The position numbers were made by a program, and so were the translations under genes. This document shows, one piece after another, positions 50,550-62,200 of a DNA stretch of 64,000 nt (position 1 is the first letter of the stretch; every line of letters starts with the position of its first letter). The DNA comes from Hyperoodon ampullatus (taxonomy: Eukaryota; Chordata; Mammalia; Artiodactyla; Ziphiidae). The notes beneath the pieces are model-generated. The model worked only from the letters and a program-made list of their open reading frames with translations, was not told where the DNA came from and made no database searches. Location: the NCBI GenBank assembly GCA_949752795.1, contig OX457061.1:39464338-39528337 (forward strand), written 5' to 3'.

Positions 50550-50650
50550 ATCATCATATATAAAAATACATACATGTACATAAATACACATATAAACTCA
50601 TATATACCTATATATACATACACACATACATATAAACATACGTAACACAA
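50550..50650. repeat. (ATACAT)n-like AT-rich simple sequence
   Basis: Interrupted tatacatacacacatacata units. Confidence 0.8.
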
Positions 50651-51854
50651 ACAATTTATCCACTGAAAAGGCCCAAGCAAGTAGTAGTAATGATCACTCC
50701 TAGCACCAGACTGTGGTCTTGAAACACACTTTCTCACTAAAAGAAACCAAGACTTCTTAGAGAAATGACTGATTTTAGGTCTGAGGCAAAAATGCATGAT
50801 GGAACATCCTGTAATACCTGATAGGTATCAAAGATGATTAGCATCATGTTAAAGATCTCAGGAATCAAAATGCTCAATTTTAAAGGCTCCCACTGTCCAA
50901 AGATGGGAAAATTGAGCCTCAATAATATTAATTGAAATGGATTTGGACTCATTAAATGTGTTTGAATCAATTAATTCATAATGATTTTAAGAAAAGAAAT
51001 CTAAGGATGATAGGAAATCAATTTATTATACTAAAAGCTGTTAAAGAAATTATTTTTCCTGCCTTCTCTATATGAACTGTACCACTGGGTAAGTAATAGT
51101 AGATGAGAGGAAGTATCTCCTTACAGAAGCATCCTAACTAACAAATGAAAAAGAAATGAGAGAAGTAGAAAATGTCATTTTGCTACTCTGAATGAATAAA
51201 TAATTCTAGGCATTAAGCATCAATGGCTGCTCAGATCACAAAGAGAGAAACCAGCATACATTCTGTCAAACACTAACTTTTGTTTTGTCAAAGGGATTGA
51301 ACCTGAGTTTGATATAGTGTGAGACGCCAACTGCTCATTTTCAGGAAATATAGAGGGTGGAGAAATATGTCCAACTGCACCAATCCACAATATGCAAGTT
51401 GCAGAAAACAATTGGCCTGGTTTCTTCAACAGAGAAATCATATAAATTGTAAAGAAACAAAAGGGATGGAGGAGGAATCCTATACATTAAGCTATATAAA
51501 ATTTTTTTAATGAGTGAGACTAAACTATAATGTCTAGGGATACACATTAGTATCAAATGTATATACATTTAATAAAGCCATAAAAATGCAAAAAAGTTAG
51601 AATAATTAGTGTATGGGAAGGTTGTGATTCAGATGGGCCACATGGAAGGGGTCCTGGTCTAGATGACAAAGTTCTCTATCTTGACCTAGGTGGTCTTCCC
51701 CTTTATCCTGCTACCACCCACTTCCTCACTGTGTCTCAGTGTAGCATCTTGATTGTAGAGCTAATTCAAGTTAATTCAAGAATCTCTTGCGGAACTATTT
51801 GATTGCACGAAACAAATATGCAAAGGAAAGTTTTCAGAATATATCTGCAGTTAC

Positions 51855-53016
51855 CTAAAAATTTATCCATTGATTCACACATCTGATCTTGATTGACAAT
51901 GCTCTTATTTGGAAATTTCATTGGTTTTCTTGGTATGAAAGTGCTGTTTTTCTCATGGCTAGGTAATTTTGAAGAGAAACTGATTCTATTTTTTATAGTT
52001 TTTGGTCTATGGTTCTGTTTAGAGACACTGATGTGGCTAACAGATAAATCATCATCTGAGGATGTAAAATCATCAATAGCCTGAGAGGTATAGGCTTCAT
52101 CTGTTGCACACAGTTGGTTTGTTTTTTTCATTGTTTTTGGAAAAGTGTAAAGTTCCCTTTTATTTTCCTCTTTTCTCTTAAGTCTCAGAGAACTAGTAGT
52201 TCTTTTCTTTCTTAATCTTGACTTGGAGGAAATTTCAATGTCATCAGATTCGTCACTAATATCACTACTGCATTTTCTTTTTGTATTAGATTTTAGGGTC
52301 TTGTTCTCAGGATTTAATTGTTTTGAAATTAGTCCATTTCCTCTGACATTGGTCTTTCTATTATCACCATTATTTCTTATATTTACAGGGTTTTCTGTTT
52401 CAGAATCTTCAGATCCATCCACAGGTGGCTTAAACCTTACACTCTTCTTGAGGAATCTTTGAGTTTTGTACTGTGTGGGAAAGATGATATCACTATCTTC
52501 TGATTCTGTGACATCCTGTGAAATGCAATGGTGGTCAACTGTATTTTTAAAATTTTTCTCATCATCAGACTCAGAAGAAATATTCTGTTCTAAAATCTCA
52601 GTTTTATCAAAAATATATTTTCCATTTGGATTTAGGATGTTAGTGAATTTCTGATGCTTTGAAGTACCAAGAGAGTCTTGACTTTTCCTACAACCAACAT
52701 CTTTGGCTCCTGTTGAAAGGCATGTGGGCTGTTCATCAGAACTTTCATCGTCAGAGGCAATATTTTCATCACTATCCTCAACTGCTTCACATTTTGTCTC
52801 AAACAATTTAGAGAAACCACACTGGAGTAAGGTAAGCTGTCCAGGAGAACCTGAAGCTTTACTTGAGTCAGATGCTTTGTTTTTAGCAGTCTTTATTATT
52901 GAGTTTCCTACTGATTCATCTTCACTAAAATCACTGCAGAGATCACATGCTTCTTTTGCTAGTGGTTCTGCAGGCTGTTCGGGACCTTTGTGTTCTTGAC
53001 AGTCAGGCTCCCTAGC
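51855..53016 (-). CDS. ERCC6L2: ERCC6L2 large acidic/basic exon (1162 nt)
   Basis: This exon has 387 codons plus one base, fully open. It starts AREPDCQE after acceptor ttatatag and ends MDKFL plus G before gtaact. Residues ~57-70 hold [15 protein letters not shown], strongly conserved with human. Next come acidic serine-rich runs ([17 protein letters not shown] near residues 76-92, [23 protein letters not shown]), then a basic stretch with SRLRKKR and [10 protein letters not shown], a plausible bipartite nuclear localisation signal. The region looks intrinsically disordered, suited to phosphorylation and partner binding rather than catalysis. Reading on past the donor would add ~29 residues before a stop at about 51766. 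Confidence 0.96.
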
Positions 53017-54435
53017 CTATATAAGAAGCAATGGTGGAAACATTAGAAACCGTCAAAATAAGGATATCAAATCTATCACACTGGAGGGGAATTGAATTTG
53101 GGCAGATAATTTATGTACAAGTATATTACTTGGTATTTTCTAAAAGTAAAACATTTATTGATAGTAAACAAACATAAAGGATTTAATATTACAGTCTGGT
53201 ATACTCTTTTAAAGTTGAATAACTTTCCAAATAAATAAAAGTTAAAACTAGAATATTAAATGATCAAGTTATTTATAAGAAAAACACAGAGCAGAGCTGT
53301 TAGCTTATAAGATGCAGAGACGGATTCTGGCCTCAAAGTGAAAAGCACACAACTTATTGCTTATGACAGTCCAGCAGATACTTTCAATCATGCATTAAAA
53401 ACAAAACAAATTTGTAGGAGCTAAAGAATTCCCAACTGGAAAATGTTTCTAATTGATTAAAAATAGATTGGATAGGATCTTGGCCACCATAAATAAAGAA
53501 AATATTGAAGCTATTTTGAAGTAAAATTTGCTACAAATTTAAATCCAATATTTACTTTTTTCACATTAATTAGAGCTAAATACATTCTCAGTTTCTGAAA
53601 ACTGAGGCTTCATTAGTAAAAGATTTTGGGAAAGTATTATCTGGTAATACTTCTGCCAACATTTGATACTCATGTATTTCTATAAATTTAGAAAAATATT
53701 CACCCCATACTTGGTTATATAAATTTATAGGGGTGTTATAAATTTATAGTTATCATTGCATATAGTTATCATACCGTTATATGATATACTGTTATATCAT
53801 ATATATATATGTTATATCATAATATATAGTTATCATATAGCCCATTATATCTTTGGGCTAGTACAAATTTAGAGTTAAATCCCTTAAAAAAAAAAACAAG
53901 AAAAAAATAGCAACAACAATTAAAAAAAATCTTCTACATATATTCTTTACTTTTAAAAAGACTTTATGATGACAGTATAGATTTTGTAGTATGTGAGATG
54001 ACAAACTACCATAAGACAAAGGACTCAAAATATCTGCTTGAGTCAGAGAGTGAGTTTGGTGTTTGAATTTAATAATTTTAAATATACATTGATTGCTATT
54101 TTTCCATTTAATTTGTTGTTTAGTAAAAAAAAATTATTTAGGTTGGATTGGTTACCTATACAGTGCATTTAATTTTGGATTTACAGTTTGGCATAGTTAA
54201 AATTCCAGTTTGGATGTAAACACCTGGTGACTGCTCCTGAATTTTTTTTTATGATATGATATGAAATATTAGCCTAAATTATTAATTTTACTGACAGTCC
54301 TCTTTGTGTCCTTGACTTTTTTTAAAAAAACATGTTCTTTACACATTGAAAAATGAAGGAAAAGGAAAAGAAACTTAAAATCTTCACATACATGTTTCCC
54401 AGGAGTTCTAGGCTACAGATTCAAAGATTGCTTAC
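53017..54435 (-). other. ERCC6L2 intron (1.4 kb)
   Basis: Short GT-AG intron, very AT-rich. A run of TATA/ATAT-rich partial repeats (about 53730-53850) built on tatagttatcat-like units is the only structure seen. Confidence 0.9.
53730..53850. repeat. AT-rich repeat of gttatcata-like units
   Basis: Several partial, partly self-complementary copies of tatagttatcat and tgttatatcata. Confidence 0.75.
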
Positions 54436-54516
54436 TGTTTCTAGTTTGTATACTGGAGGTTCCTCTTTCAACCATGTTGTAGCTGTCATGATCCCTGCTT
54501 CCACTTGGCCTTCTCT
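54436..54516 (-). CDS. ERCC6L2: ERCC6L2 small exon (81 nt, 27 codons)
   Basis: It encodes [18 protein letters not shown] and nine more residues ending KLET. I recognise it as the ERCC6L2 segment that joins the post-helicase exon to the long acidic exon. The acceptor is ctttatag (intron side at 54517 and above) and the donor is ACA followed by gtaagc at 54435-54430. Both ends are phase 0, so it is a possible cassette exon. A second AG two bases into the exon would break the frame and was rejected. No role is known to me for this peptide alone. Confidence 0.93.
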
Positions 54517-54616
54517 CTATAAAGAATGCAAATAACTGTGTAAAATATAGGGTAGAAACAACCAGATAAACAACAGCAACTGCATGCTAAAACTTAGAGT
54601 TAAGAAAACTTAGTAC

Positions 54617-54743
54617 AGGGAATTCCCTGGTGGTCCAGTGGTTTAGGACTCTGCGATTTCACTGCCATGGGCCTGGGTTCGATCCCTGGTCAGGGAACTA
54701 AGATTCTGCAAGATGCGTGGTATGGCCAAAAAAAAAAAAAAAA
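54617..54743 (+). mobile_element. Short tRNA-derived SINE (CHR-like)
   Basis: Starts gggaattccctggtggtcca, B box gggttcgatccctggtcagg, A tail. Flanks acttagtaca / atttgagtaca are a diverged target duplication. Confidence 0.9.
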
Positions 54744-55739
54744 TTTGAGTACAGCCTGCTTTAACTCTCTTAATGCTATTTTTCAATTTGCTAATTAAGG
54801 AATTCATATATATTTTTAAATGATCATAATTCTTAGGTAGTATAGAGGCACAGTGGAAGCCGGCTGGGCTCATAAAAAATTCTTACTTCTTATCATAAGC
54901 TTACTTTTTCTGATAGATAACTAATAACATTTTTCAGCAAACTCCAGTAAAAGCCCTAGTAGGGAGGGAGAGTGAAAAAATGTTAAAAATTTACTCAGTA
55001 GTGATAGCCACAATAACTATGTCTATATGATAACTATATAACTATTGTATATGTGTAAATATTATATAATACTGCAATAACTGTAAGGACATATTATCAA
55101 CATTTTAAATACCACAGATAATGTTGCGTATTGGGAACTCGATATTCTAGTTTATATTGCTCGTGTGTTTATAGTTCATATTCATTAAAATATGTTTAAT
55201 GATTCCTTCAGTGTAGTAGACATTAAAATGAAAATATCCATCTAATATAAAACTAAAAAAATCTTAATTAGATAATAGGTTTGCTACATCTTTTAGGAAA
55301 GTATGCTTTTATAGCTTTTGGTATATCATTTAGCAGAGATATTTAATGGCCTAGATTCTAGAATATTAAATTCTTCTTCAAAAGGAAATAAATTTATTTC
55401 TCTTTTCAAGCCTTTATTTGTTGATAGAACAAGGGGAAATAATACTATCATCACCAGAGTTACAAATATCCAACTTACGAATACACCAATATTCATAATA
55501 TAGCAATGGCATGGTTCCAGTTACCTGGTATCCAGGGCAACAAGTGAGAATCACCCCTAAAGAACTTGAAAGAATGATAAAGAGTTCCTGAATTGTCATG
55601 AGATCTTTTCTTCCAGTGCCTAGAGGCTATTACTGTAAGGGAATGGGAAGCCTCTGTCCGAGAACTCCCTTTTATCTCTTCAACAGAAACCAAATGCCTA
55701 CAACAGATGCAACTGGCAGCAACAGATATCTACAAACTG

Positions 55740-56345
55740 TCAGAACCCCTTTGTGATAGGTAAATGGCAACTCCAGTCTTCTGTTGACTTGGAGTCATCC
55801 TTAACTCCTGTTTCTCATACCCTATCAGACGATCCAGCAGCAAATCCTGTCAGTGCGTCAGGGCATCCACCACTACCCTCTGGCCCAAACCACCATCTCT
55901 TGGCTGGATTGTTGCAGTATCCTCCTACCTGGCTTCTTGCTTCTGCTCTTGTACTTCTATAGTCCAATTCTTAACATTTAGAATAGATAGTATAGATCAG
56001 ACTATGTCATTCTGCTGTTCAGAACTCTAATTGCTTTTGTTCTCACTCAAGTCAAAGCCAAAGTTCCTGCAGGATCTGGTTTCCTGTCATTTCTCTGGCC
56101 CCATCTTTTGCTCTTTTGATTACTCCACTCCAGCCACTTTGGCTTCCTTGCCATTTTGAAATCATGCTGGGCATGCTCCTCCCTCAGGGCCTTTGTTTGC
56201 ATTTGTTCCTCTGTCTAAAACACCTCTTCCTTTCTTGTCTCTTCAAAGAATCAAATGCAATCTCATAGTGCATCCTTCCTTGGCTACTCCATCTAAAATT
56301 GTAATGCTCTTTCCTTGACAGTCTCCCTATTTCCCTTCCTTGCTC
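55740..56345 (+). mobile_element. L2-like LINE ORF2 fragment
   Basis: It contains cttggagtcatccttaactc, then gtcaaagccaaagttcctgc and ctcagggcctttgtttgc, the C-terminal ORF2 and 3' layout of L2/CR1-type LINEs. It is interrupted by an old LINE-1 and continues at 56611-56812. Confidence 0.6.
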
Positions 56346-56347
56346 TA

Positions 56348-56610
56348 TTTGTTTTTTTTTGAGATATAATTTACATATAATACTGTGTACGTTTAAGGTC
56401 TATGAGGTGTTAATTTGATATATTTATATACTGTAATATGATTATCATCATAGCTTTAGTTAACACCTCTAATATGGCATATAATTATCAATTCTTTCAT
56501 GTGGTGAGAACATTTAAGATCTAGTCCTTTAGCAGTTTTGGGGTATATAATAATAGTATTGTTGACAATACTCACCATGCTGTGTAGTAGATCTCTAGAA
56601 CTTATTCATC
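56348..56610 (-). mobile_element. Old LINE-1 fragment inserted in the L2
   Basis: It reads tttgagatataatttacata and gtacgtttaaggtctatgag, then ttgacaatactcaccatgct, like LINE-1M 3' sequence in reverse. Confidence 0.6.
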
Positions 56611-56812
56611 TACTTGCTCTATTTTTATCCTTAGAATCTATCATCATAATATACTAACTTCAGTTATATTTCTCTTTATTATTTGTTTCCCCCAAATAGA
56701 ATGTAAAATTTTGTATGCAGGGCTTCTTGTCTGTTTTATTCATTTCTGTATGCCTAGTCCTATGATGTATAGTATTGGACATTTAACATATACTCAATAA
56801 ATATTTGTGACA
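56611..56812 (+). mobile_element. L2 3' tail (continuation)
   Basis: It ends tatactcaataaatatttgtg, the L2 3' signature, continuing 55740-56345 after the LINE-1 insertion. Confidence 0.55.
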
Positions 56813-57478
56813 TTAGCTCTCAATATCTATCGCTAAAGGGAAACCATTAAAAGAAAGTCAATGCAAAATAGAACTAAATTGCCCAGAAATCATCAGATTA
56901 AAAGTGTTCTATATATTCAAATTTCTACATCTTAAATCATTTTAAAAGGAATTTTTCTACAACCTTTAAAAATTAAAAATGTATCATAGGAAGTAAAATA
57001 CTTCTTTTACTTTATAATATATGTTTCCATTATGCAGGGCTTGGACTAATAATATTTTAAAACATCGTTTGGCCAAAAGCACAGCATGAATCTACGAAAT
57101 TCTGATTGATAACAAATGAGCATTTTTAATTCAAAATTTAATTTAATAATTGAGTGCCAATGATGTGCCTAGCAAGCAGTTAAGCATATTTTACCATAAA
57201 CAAAGTATAAGATATGGAGGGTCCTGTCATTAATAAACAATCCTGGAGGAGAAACAACATATATTTAGGACAACCAGAGAATAAGAGAACTTTCCGTTTA
57301 ATAACTTGTCATATGGAATGTCTTACCTAACACTTTTTTAACAGAGGAATAGGTGGCTATTCTGATAAAAAAGAGAACAAAACTATTTGATACACAGCAG
57401 AAAACAGAACAAGTAATATAATACTAATACATTTTACAGATAATGATTTCAAATTAGAAACATGAATATACTCTAGTA

Positions 57479-57500
57479 CGTTGGGTAGTACTACCCAACG
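57479..57500. repeat. Perfect 22-bp palindrome
   Basis: The half-site CGTTGGGTAGT is followed directly by its exact reverse complement, with no spacer. In an ERCC6L2 intron. Confidence 0.95.
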
Positions 57501-58663
57501 CTGGACGTAGGATCTGAGGGGGTCCTGGAGGACAAACAAGGCTATTTACTGATTATAGAAGAGGAATGGGAAAGAACAAGTCCATCAGAGAAATAGCATA
57601 TTCAAAACAAGAAAGAGACAGAGAAAGGGAGACTTTAAATGGGTCACTCAATTCAGAATCAAATAGTTACTATAAAATAAAAACTCAGCAATATATATCA
57701 GACATTGTATAATAGTTGTAATATTCACAACATACAAATCATACATACCTTCCTCTTCCCCAACCATTGATGATCACGTTTGAACTGCTACTAAACTTGC
57801 TTAACATATGCTTACTGATGTTACGTGTTCAGTATGTAAATGTTCTCTTCCACCTCCCATAAAGATGGTCTAAGTTCTTTAAGGACAGGGACCAATTGTT
57901 CCTTGAACTGTTTTTATGGTACTATTAAAAAAAATGAAGTATATTAAGGTTTTACTACAAAGTCCTGGAAGTTAAAGGAAATATCCTTAAGTTTTCCAAG
58001 ACTCAGTTTCCTCAACTGTATGATGATGGGATTGAAAAAAATGATAGTCCAGGATTTTATGATACTCATATCAATATTAACTAAAAAATAGGTTAATATT
58101 CTTAGTACTCTGGTATATTAAAGAATTTAAAAGATTTTTTAAAGGATATAAATATCCTGTTAAGAATAAGAAACATCTGTATCCTGAGGATGAACACAAC
58201 TGGGAGAGTTTGAAATATTGGTGTGGAATTTTTATTGGGAACAGAAAACAAAAATCTCCATGAGACATGAGAGTGCATCTCAGGGAGTATTTGGTAACTT
58301 TTAATCAAAACACATTTTATATTTTTGTTTATTTAGGAAAGTCTCTTTTTTTAGTTCCTGACTTCAACAGCTGTTTTCAAAGTAATAAATTTCTCTTTAC
58401 CGTCTGAAAATGGCCTTGGAGGTCATACTGTCTTGTATATGTATCTGAATTTGTATATGTACATTATTTATAACTATGCATGGGGAAAATCTTAGTTTAG
58501 AGGTACAGTAATTCATTTCCTATTTCTATAAAAGTAGAAATTCTAAACATAAAACATTTTTTAAGAAGAAAACCAAAACTTTCTCTGAAAAGGCACCAGC
58601 AATTTTCCTGAGGGAGAAATCCATGTTTAAAATATTGAAAAAAATCAGAGAAAAATTTCACAC

Positions 58664-58816
58664 CTCTAGGATGTCCCTTGTAAGACAAGACCCTTGGGAC
58701 CTCAGTTTGAAGAGATTATAGACCCCAAAAAGCTCTCCTCGATGCTCTTTTGATCCTTGAACTGCTTCAAAATACCGCTTGGCATTTTCACTTCCAACCA
58801 CCACACAGTGAAGTTG
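58664..58816 (-). CDS. ERCC6L2: ERCC6L2 exon just after the helicase core (153 nt)
   Basis: It encodes 51 residues, beginning [20 protein letters not shown] and ending CLTRDILE, in phase 0 at both ends. This is the conserved segment that follows helicase lobe 2 (the RIGQ-containing region) in ERCC6L2. The acceptor is a T-rich tract ending ttctgttatag at 58817-58827; the donor is GAG followed by gtgtga at 58663-58658. It differs from the human protein, as I remember it, at only a few positions. The length is a multiple of three, so the exon could be skipped or duplicated without changing frame; a decayed second copy lies at 59842-60128. Confidence 0.95.
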
Positions 58817-59599
58817 CTATAACAGAAAAAACACAAGATGTTTGAAGTGTTCGCTCCAACAATATGTCAGAATTTCCTGGCATTCCCTGTATATACACAG
58901 CTTTAGCTGGAGCAGGCAGAATCTCCGTAGGGAGGAAATTTTATTTTAATTTCCCTGGCAGATCTGCCATTATGGTGAAATAATAATAATCTGGACAGTT
59001 TTATTAAAGAAGAAATCTTACATTTCCTATTTTATCTGTTTTCTAACAACTGACTCAAGATCATATCTCTATGGACTAGCCACCTGATGTAAAATGTAAA
59101 AGGCATACATCTGAATACACTTTTCTCCTTTCTAGACTCTCATTTCAATAGAAACTACTAAAACTGGCAGAAATAGTAGCTACATCACCAAAGTTAAATT
59201 ATAATCTAAAGTAATTATATAATAACCATAATAATTAGTTTGGTATCAAACTAATTGTGGCCATGGTTACATTGTCAACTAACAGCAAAAACCCAATCAT
59301 TGTTTGGCAACATTGCATCTCTGAAACAATTCTGAATACAGAAAGAACACTGACATGGAACCCTTAAGGACATATACCACTTTAGTACCAACATAATGTA
59401 ATCTCTTTATTTACTAGATACTTTATTGTATATAATGTATATACAATTTGATTAACCCATGTACACTCTAACATTTCTTGAAACAAAGAATGAAAAATAA
59501 CTTCCATCTATTGCTAATGGAAGGATGAGAAAGAAGAGATACTTTATGGTAATTATCATCAGATTGATTTGCACTATAATAAATTACTTTAGGCAAATA

Positions 59600-59815
59600 A
59601 AATTATTCTTATTAATAATAGCTACTATTTATTGAACACATGTCTAGCATTTTTACATTCTCATTTAATTCCTACAACCCTGTAAGATACTATCATCTCC
59701 CTTTTAGAAATAAAAGAACTTAAATTCAAAGAAATTAAGTGCCTTGCTCACAGCTGCCTCACTAGGAAGCATCATTTCTAGAATTTTTACCTGAGTTTGG
59801 CTGAATTCAAAATTT
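59600..59815 (-). mobile_element. MIR element
   Basis: Diverged reverse MIR: ctactatttattgaacacat, cccttttagaaataaaagaac, ttaagtgccttgctcacagc. Confidence 0.6.
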
Positions 59816-59841
59816 ATACTTGTATCAATTTCTCATATCCA

Positions 59842-60128
59842 GATGTCCCTCTTAAAACAAGACCCTTGGGGGCCTCCCTGGTGGCGCAGTGGTTGAGAGT
59901 CCGCCTGCCAATGCAGGGGATACGGGTTCGTGCCCCGGTCCGGGAGGATCCCATATGCCACGGAGCGGCTGGGCCCATGAGCCATGGCCGCTGAGCCTGC
60001 GCGTTCGGAGCCTGTGCTCCGCAATGGGAAGAGGCCACAACAGTGAGAGGCCCGCATACCGCAAAAAAAACAAAAAAAACAAAAAAAAACAAGACCCTTG
60101 GGACCTAAGTTTGCATAAGTTATGGATC
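59842..60128 (-). pseudogene. Decayed duplicate of ERCC6L2 exon 58664-58816, split by a SINE
   Basis: Taking out the CHR SINE (59870-60089), the flanks 59842-59869 and 60090-60128 join into about 53 bases that match 58672-58724 at roughly 43 positions (by eye). The conceptual peptide has [11 protein letters not shown] and KRDI where the live exon has [11 protein letters not shown] and TRDI. Same orientation as the gene, 1.1 kb upstream in the intron. The splice donor is lost (TGG ATA TGA replaces GAG/gtgtga) and an in-frame stop follows. The rest of the exon copy, towards the acceptor, is no longer alignable by eye. Confidence 0.75.
59870..60089 (+). mobile_element. CHR SINE inside the exon-copy fossil
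   Basis: Full-length, little diverged, (A)nC-rich tail. Target duplication aaaacaagacccttgg on both sides; that sequence belongs to the decayed exon copy. Confidence 0.95.
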
Positions 60129-60649
60129 AACATACCAACTTGATTAGTTTTATATCAACGTCCCAGAAATATGGGCTATAGTCCTGGAAATACAGAATCA
60201 CAATAGCAAATGATGTACTCGATGGCCCAGTTACCTATGATTTTACCCTTGCTACTGACTCTTCCTTAAACACTGTATTGTCAGACTGCTATACTACTAA
60301 ATATAATCACCAAAGTAATTTGTAAGCATTAATCTGAATCTTTATAAGTCTCCTACCGAAGTTTTGTCACAAAACTTATAAAAGGCAGATTATTTTGTAC
60401 TTAAGTTTTCCAAAGTGGCTCCAGTAAAAGTGAAGGCCAGATGCATCCATCTATAGGGTAACTATAACAAAATCATGTTAGAATTCAAGAGGGTAGGGAA
60501 AAAAATCAGTATTTGGAAAATGTAGCTTAGTTTCTATCTTAAGAAGAACCCATACAAGGCTATAAAATGCTTAGATTTCTTCACAATATACAAGAGATGC
60601 AAGAAGTAAAAAAGGAATATTCATCATTTTAGAGTTCATGACCACTTCC

Positions 60650-60866
60650 TTCATCCTCAAGGCCAGTAATGAGGCATCTTCATATCATCCTCTGACCCTC
60701 TGCTTCTGTTATCACATTGCCTTCTTCTTTCCTTTTTCTGACCCTACTGCTACGCCTCCCTTTGTAAGGACCCTTGTGATTACACTGGGCCCACTCACAT
60801 AATCCACGTCAGTTCAGGGAATTAGGATGTGGATATCTGTGGGGGGCCATTATTCAGCCTACCACA
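60650..60866 (-). mobile_element. MLT1-type LTR fragment
   Basis: It reads gtaaggacccttgtgattac, gaattaggatgtggatatct and ggccattattcagcctacca, the reverse of an MLT1 5' end. Confidence 0.75.
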
Positions 60867-61460
60867 GTAAGGAAGTGCAATAAGCATGATGAGGGCTTGT
60901 CAAAATGATGCAGAAGCCCCCTTGAAGGGGTTCTCACTGGTCAAAAAATGAGAGTTTGAACATAAAAATAATTAATGATATTCAGTGGGTTACTAAAATC
61001 TGTTACTAAAATACTATCTCATGAGTCCACACAGCAAATTCAAGTTTTGCTTTTGGAACTTTCTGGAATTTTCTTTCTGAATACTTTGAATCCATGGTTG
61101 GCTGAATCTGAGGATGCAGAACCTATGGATACAGAGGGCTGACTATATTGGCATAGTCTCTGATGATCTCCCCATAAAATATATACTATTTTACAAATGA
61201 AAAAAGTGGTGACTCTGCAGTGCAAAAAGCTGGCAGACACAAACTTGACAGGTGATCAAGGTTAGTATCACCAGTGGTGGATCAGGTCACCACCAGGTGC
61301 CTTCTGACCAATTAATGAAAAGAGCACAGCATTCTTTCTGTACCATTCTTGCCAAGGCTTCTTGTCTTGAGTTGGAAGATGAGGAAACATCAAATGGCCA
61401 TATGTTGAGGGAAAGCATACACAAGGAAAGACTTTACTTTTTAAAACTGTCAAGATCATG

Positions 61461-62200
61461 AAAGACCAGAAAAGCCTGGGTAACTTAAGGTTGAAGAAAA
61501 CTTAAGAGACACAAAAAGAAATGTAATTATGATCCTGGATTGGACCCTGAGCCAGAAGGAGAAAGGAGACATTGCCAGGAAAGCTGATGAAATCTGAATG
61601 GGTTCTATGGATTACAAGGTAATGCTGTATAAGTGTTAGTTTCTTGATTTGGATAACTGCATTTTTTTTTTTTTTTTTTTGAGGTACACGGGCCTCTCAC
61701 TGTTGTGGCCTCTCCCATTGTGGAGCACAGACTCCGGACGCGCAGGCTCCGCGGCATGTGGGATCCTCCCGGGCCGGGGCACGAACCCGTGTCCCCTGCA
61801 TCGGCAGGAGGACTCTCAACCACTGCGCCACCAGGGAAGCCCCTGGATAACTGCATTTTTGAGAGGAGAGTTGAGGCGGGGGCAGTGAGGGAGAAGCAAG
61901 TTGCAGAACAATATGTAAAACTGAGTGTTTATAATGCATAAAGCTATTTTTATATGTACATATAAACAGGACGGTGTCCTTACTTGGGAGAAAACAAAGA
62001 ATTTAAAGGTGATAAATCTTCAACTTCCTCTCAAACGGTTCAGGAAAAGAATAAAGATCATGGCTGAGAGAAAGAGAAAGCAAATGTGGTAAAATGTTAA
62101 CAACTGGGGAATTTGGGTGAAGTTAATTGGGAGTTCTCTGTGCTGATCTTGTAACTCTTCTGTAAATATATATTAATTTCTAAATAAATTACATATATAT
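61461..62200 (+). mobile_element. LINE-1M 3' end, split by a SINE
   Basis: The order ttaagagacacaaaaagaaa, tagtttcttgatttggataa, cttcctctcaaacggttcag, gcaaatgtggtaaaatgtta, tcttgtaactcttctgtaaa follows old LINE-1M 3' UTRs. A CHR SINE interrupts it at 61661-61843. Confidence 0.75.
61661..61843 (-). mobile_element. CHR SINE with internal deletion
   Basis: Reverse orientation; about 30 bp are missing between gcaggct and ccgcggcatg compared with the other copies. Target duplication ggataactgcattttt. Confidence 0.95.

Larger units (their letters stand above)
46056..51854 (-). other. ERCC6L2 intron (5.8 kb)
   Basis: GT-AG intron with a close inverted pair of CHR SINEs (47768-48232), an MST-type LTR (49465-49807) and AT-rich simple sequence around 50550-50650. 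Around 47180-47600 is a moderately GC-rich stretch that looks like an old DNA transposon which I cannot place. No other gene is seen. Confidence 0.9.
54517..58663 (-). other. ERCC6L2 intron (4.1 kb)
   Basis: GT-AG intron containing a short tRNA-type SINE (54617-54743), an L2-like block split by an old LINE-1 piece (55740-56812) and a perfect 22-bp palindrome (57479-57500). The rest is AT-rich and featureless. Confidence 0.9.

Noticed and set aside
61252..61461. 70-codon open frame near LINE-1M sequence
   Set aside because: No splice signals in the ERCC6L2 direction and no match to the missing helicase exons; the sequence runs directly into an old LINE-1 tail.
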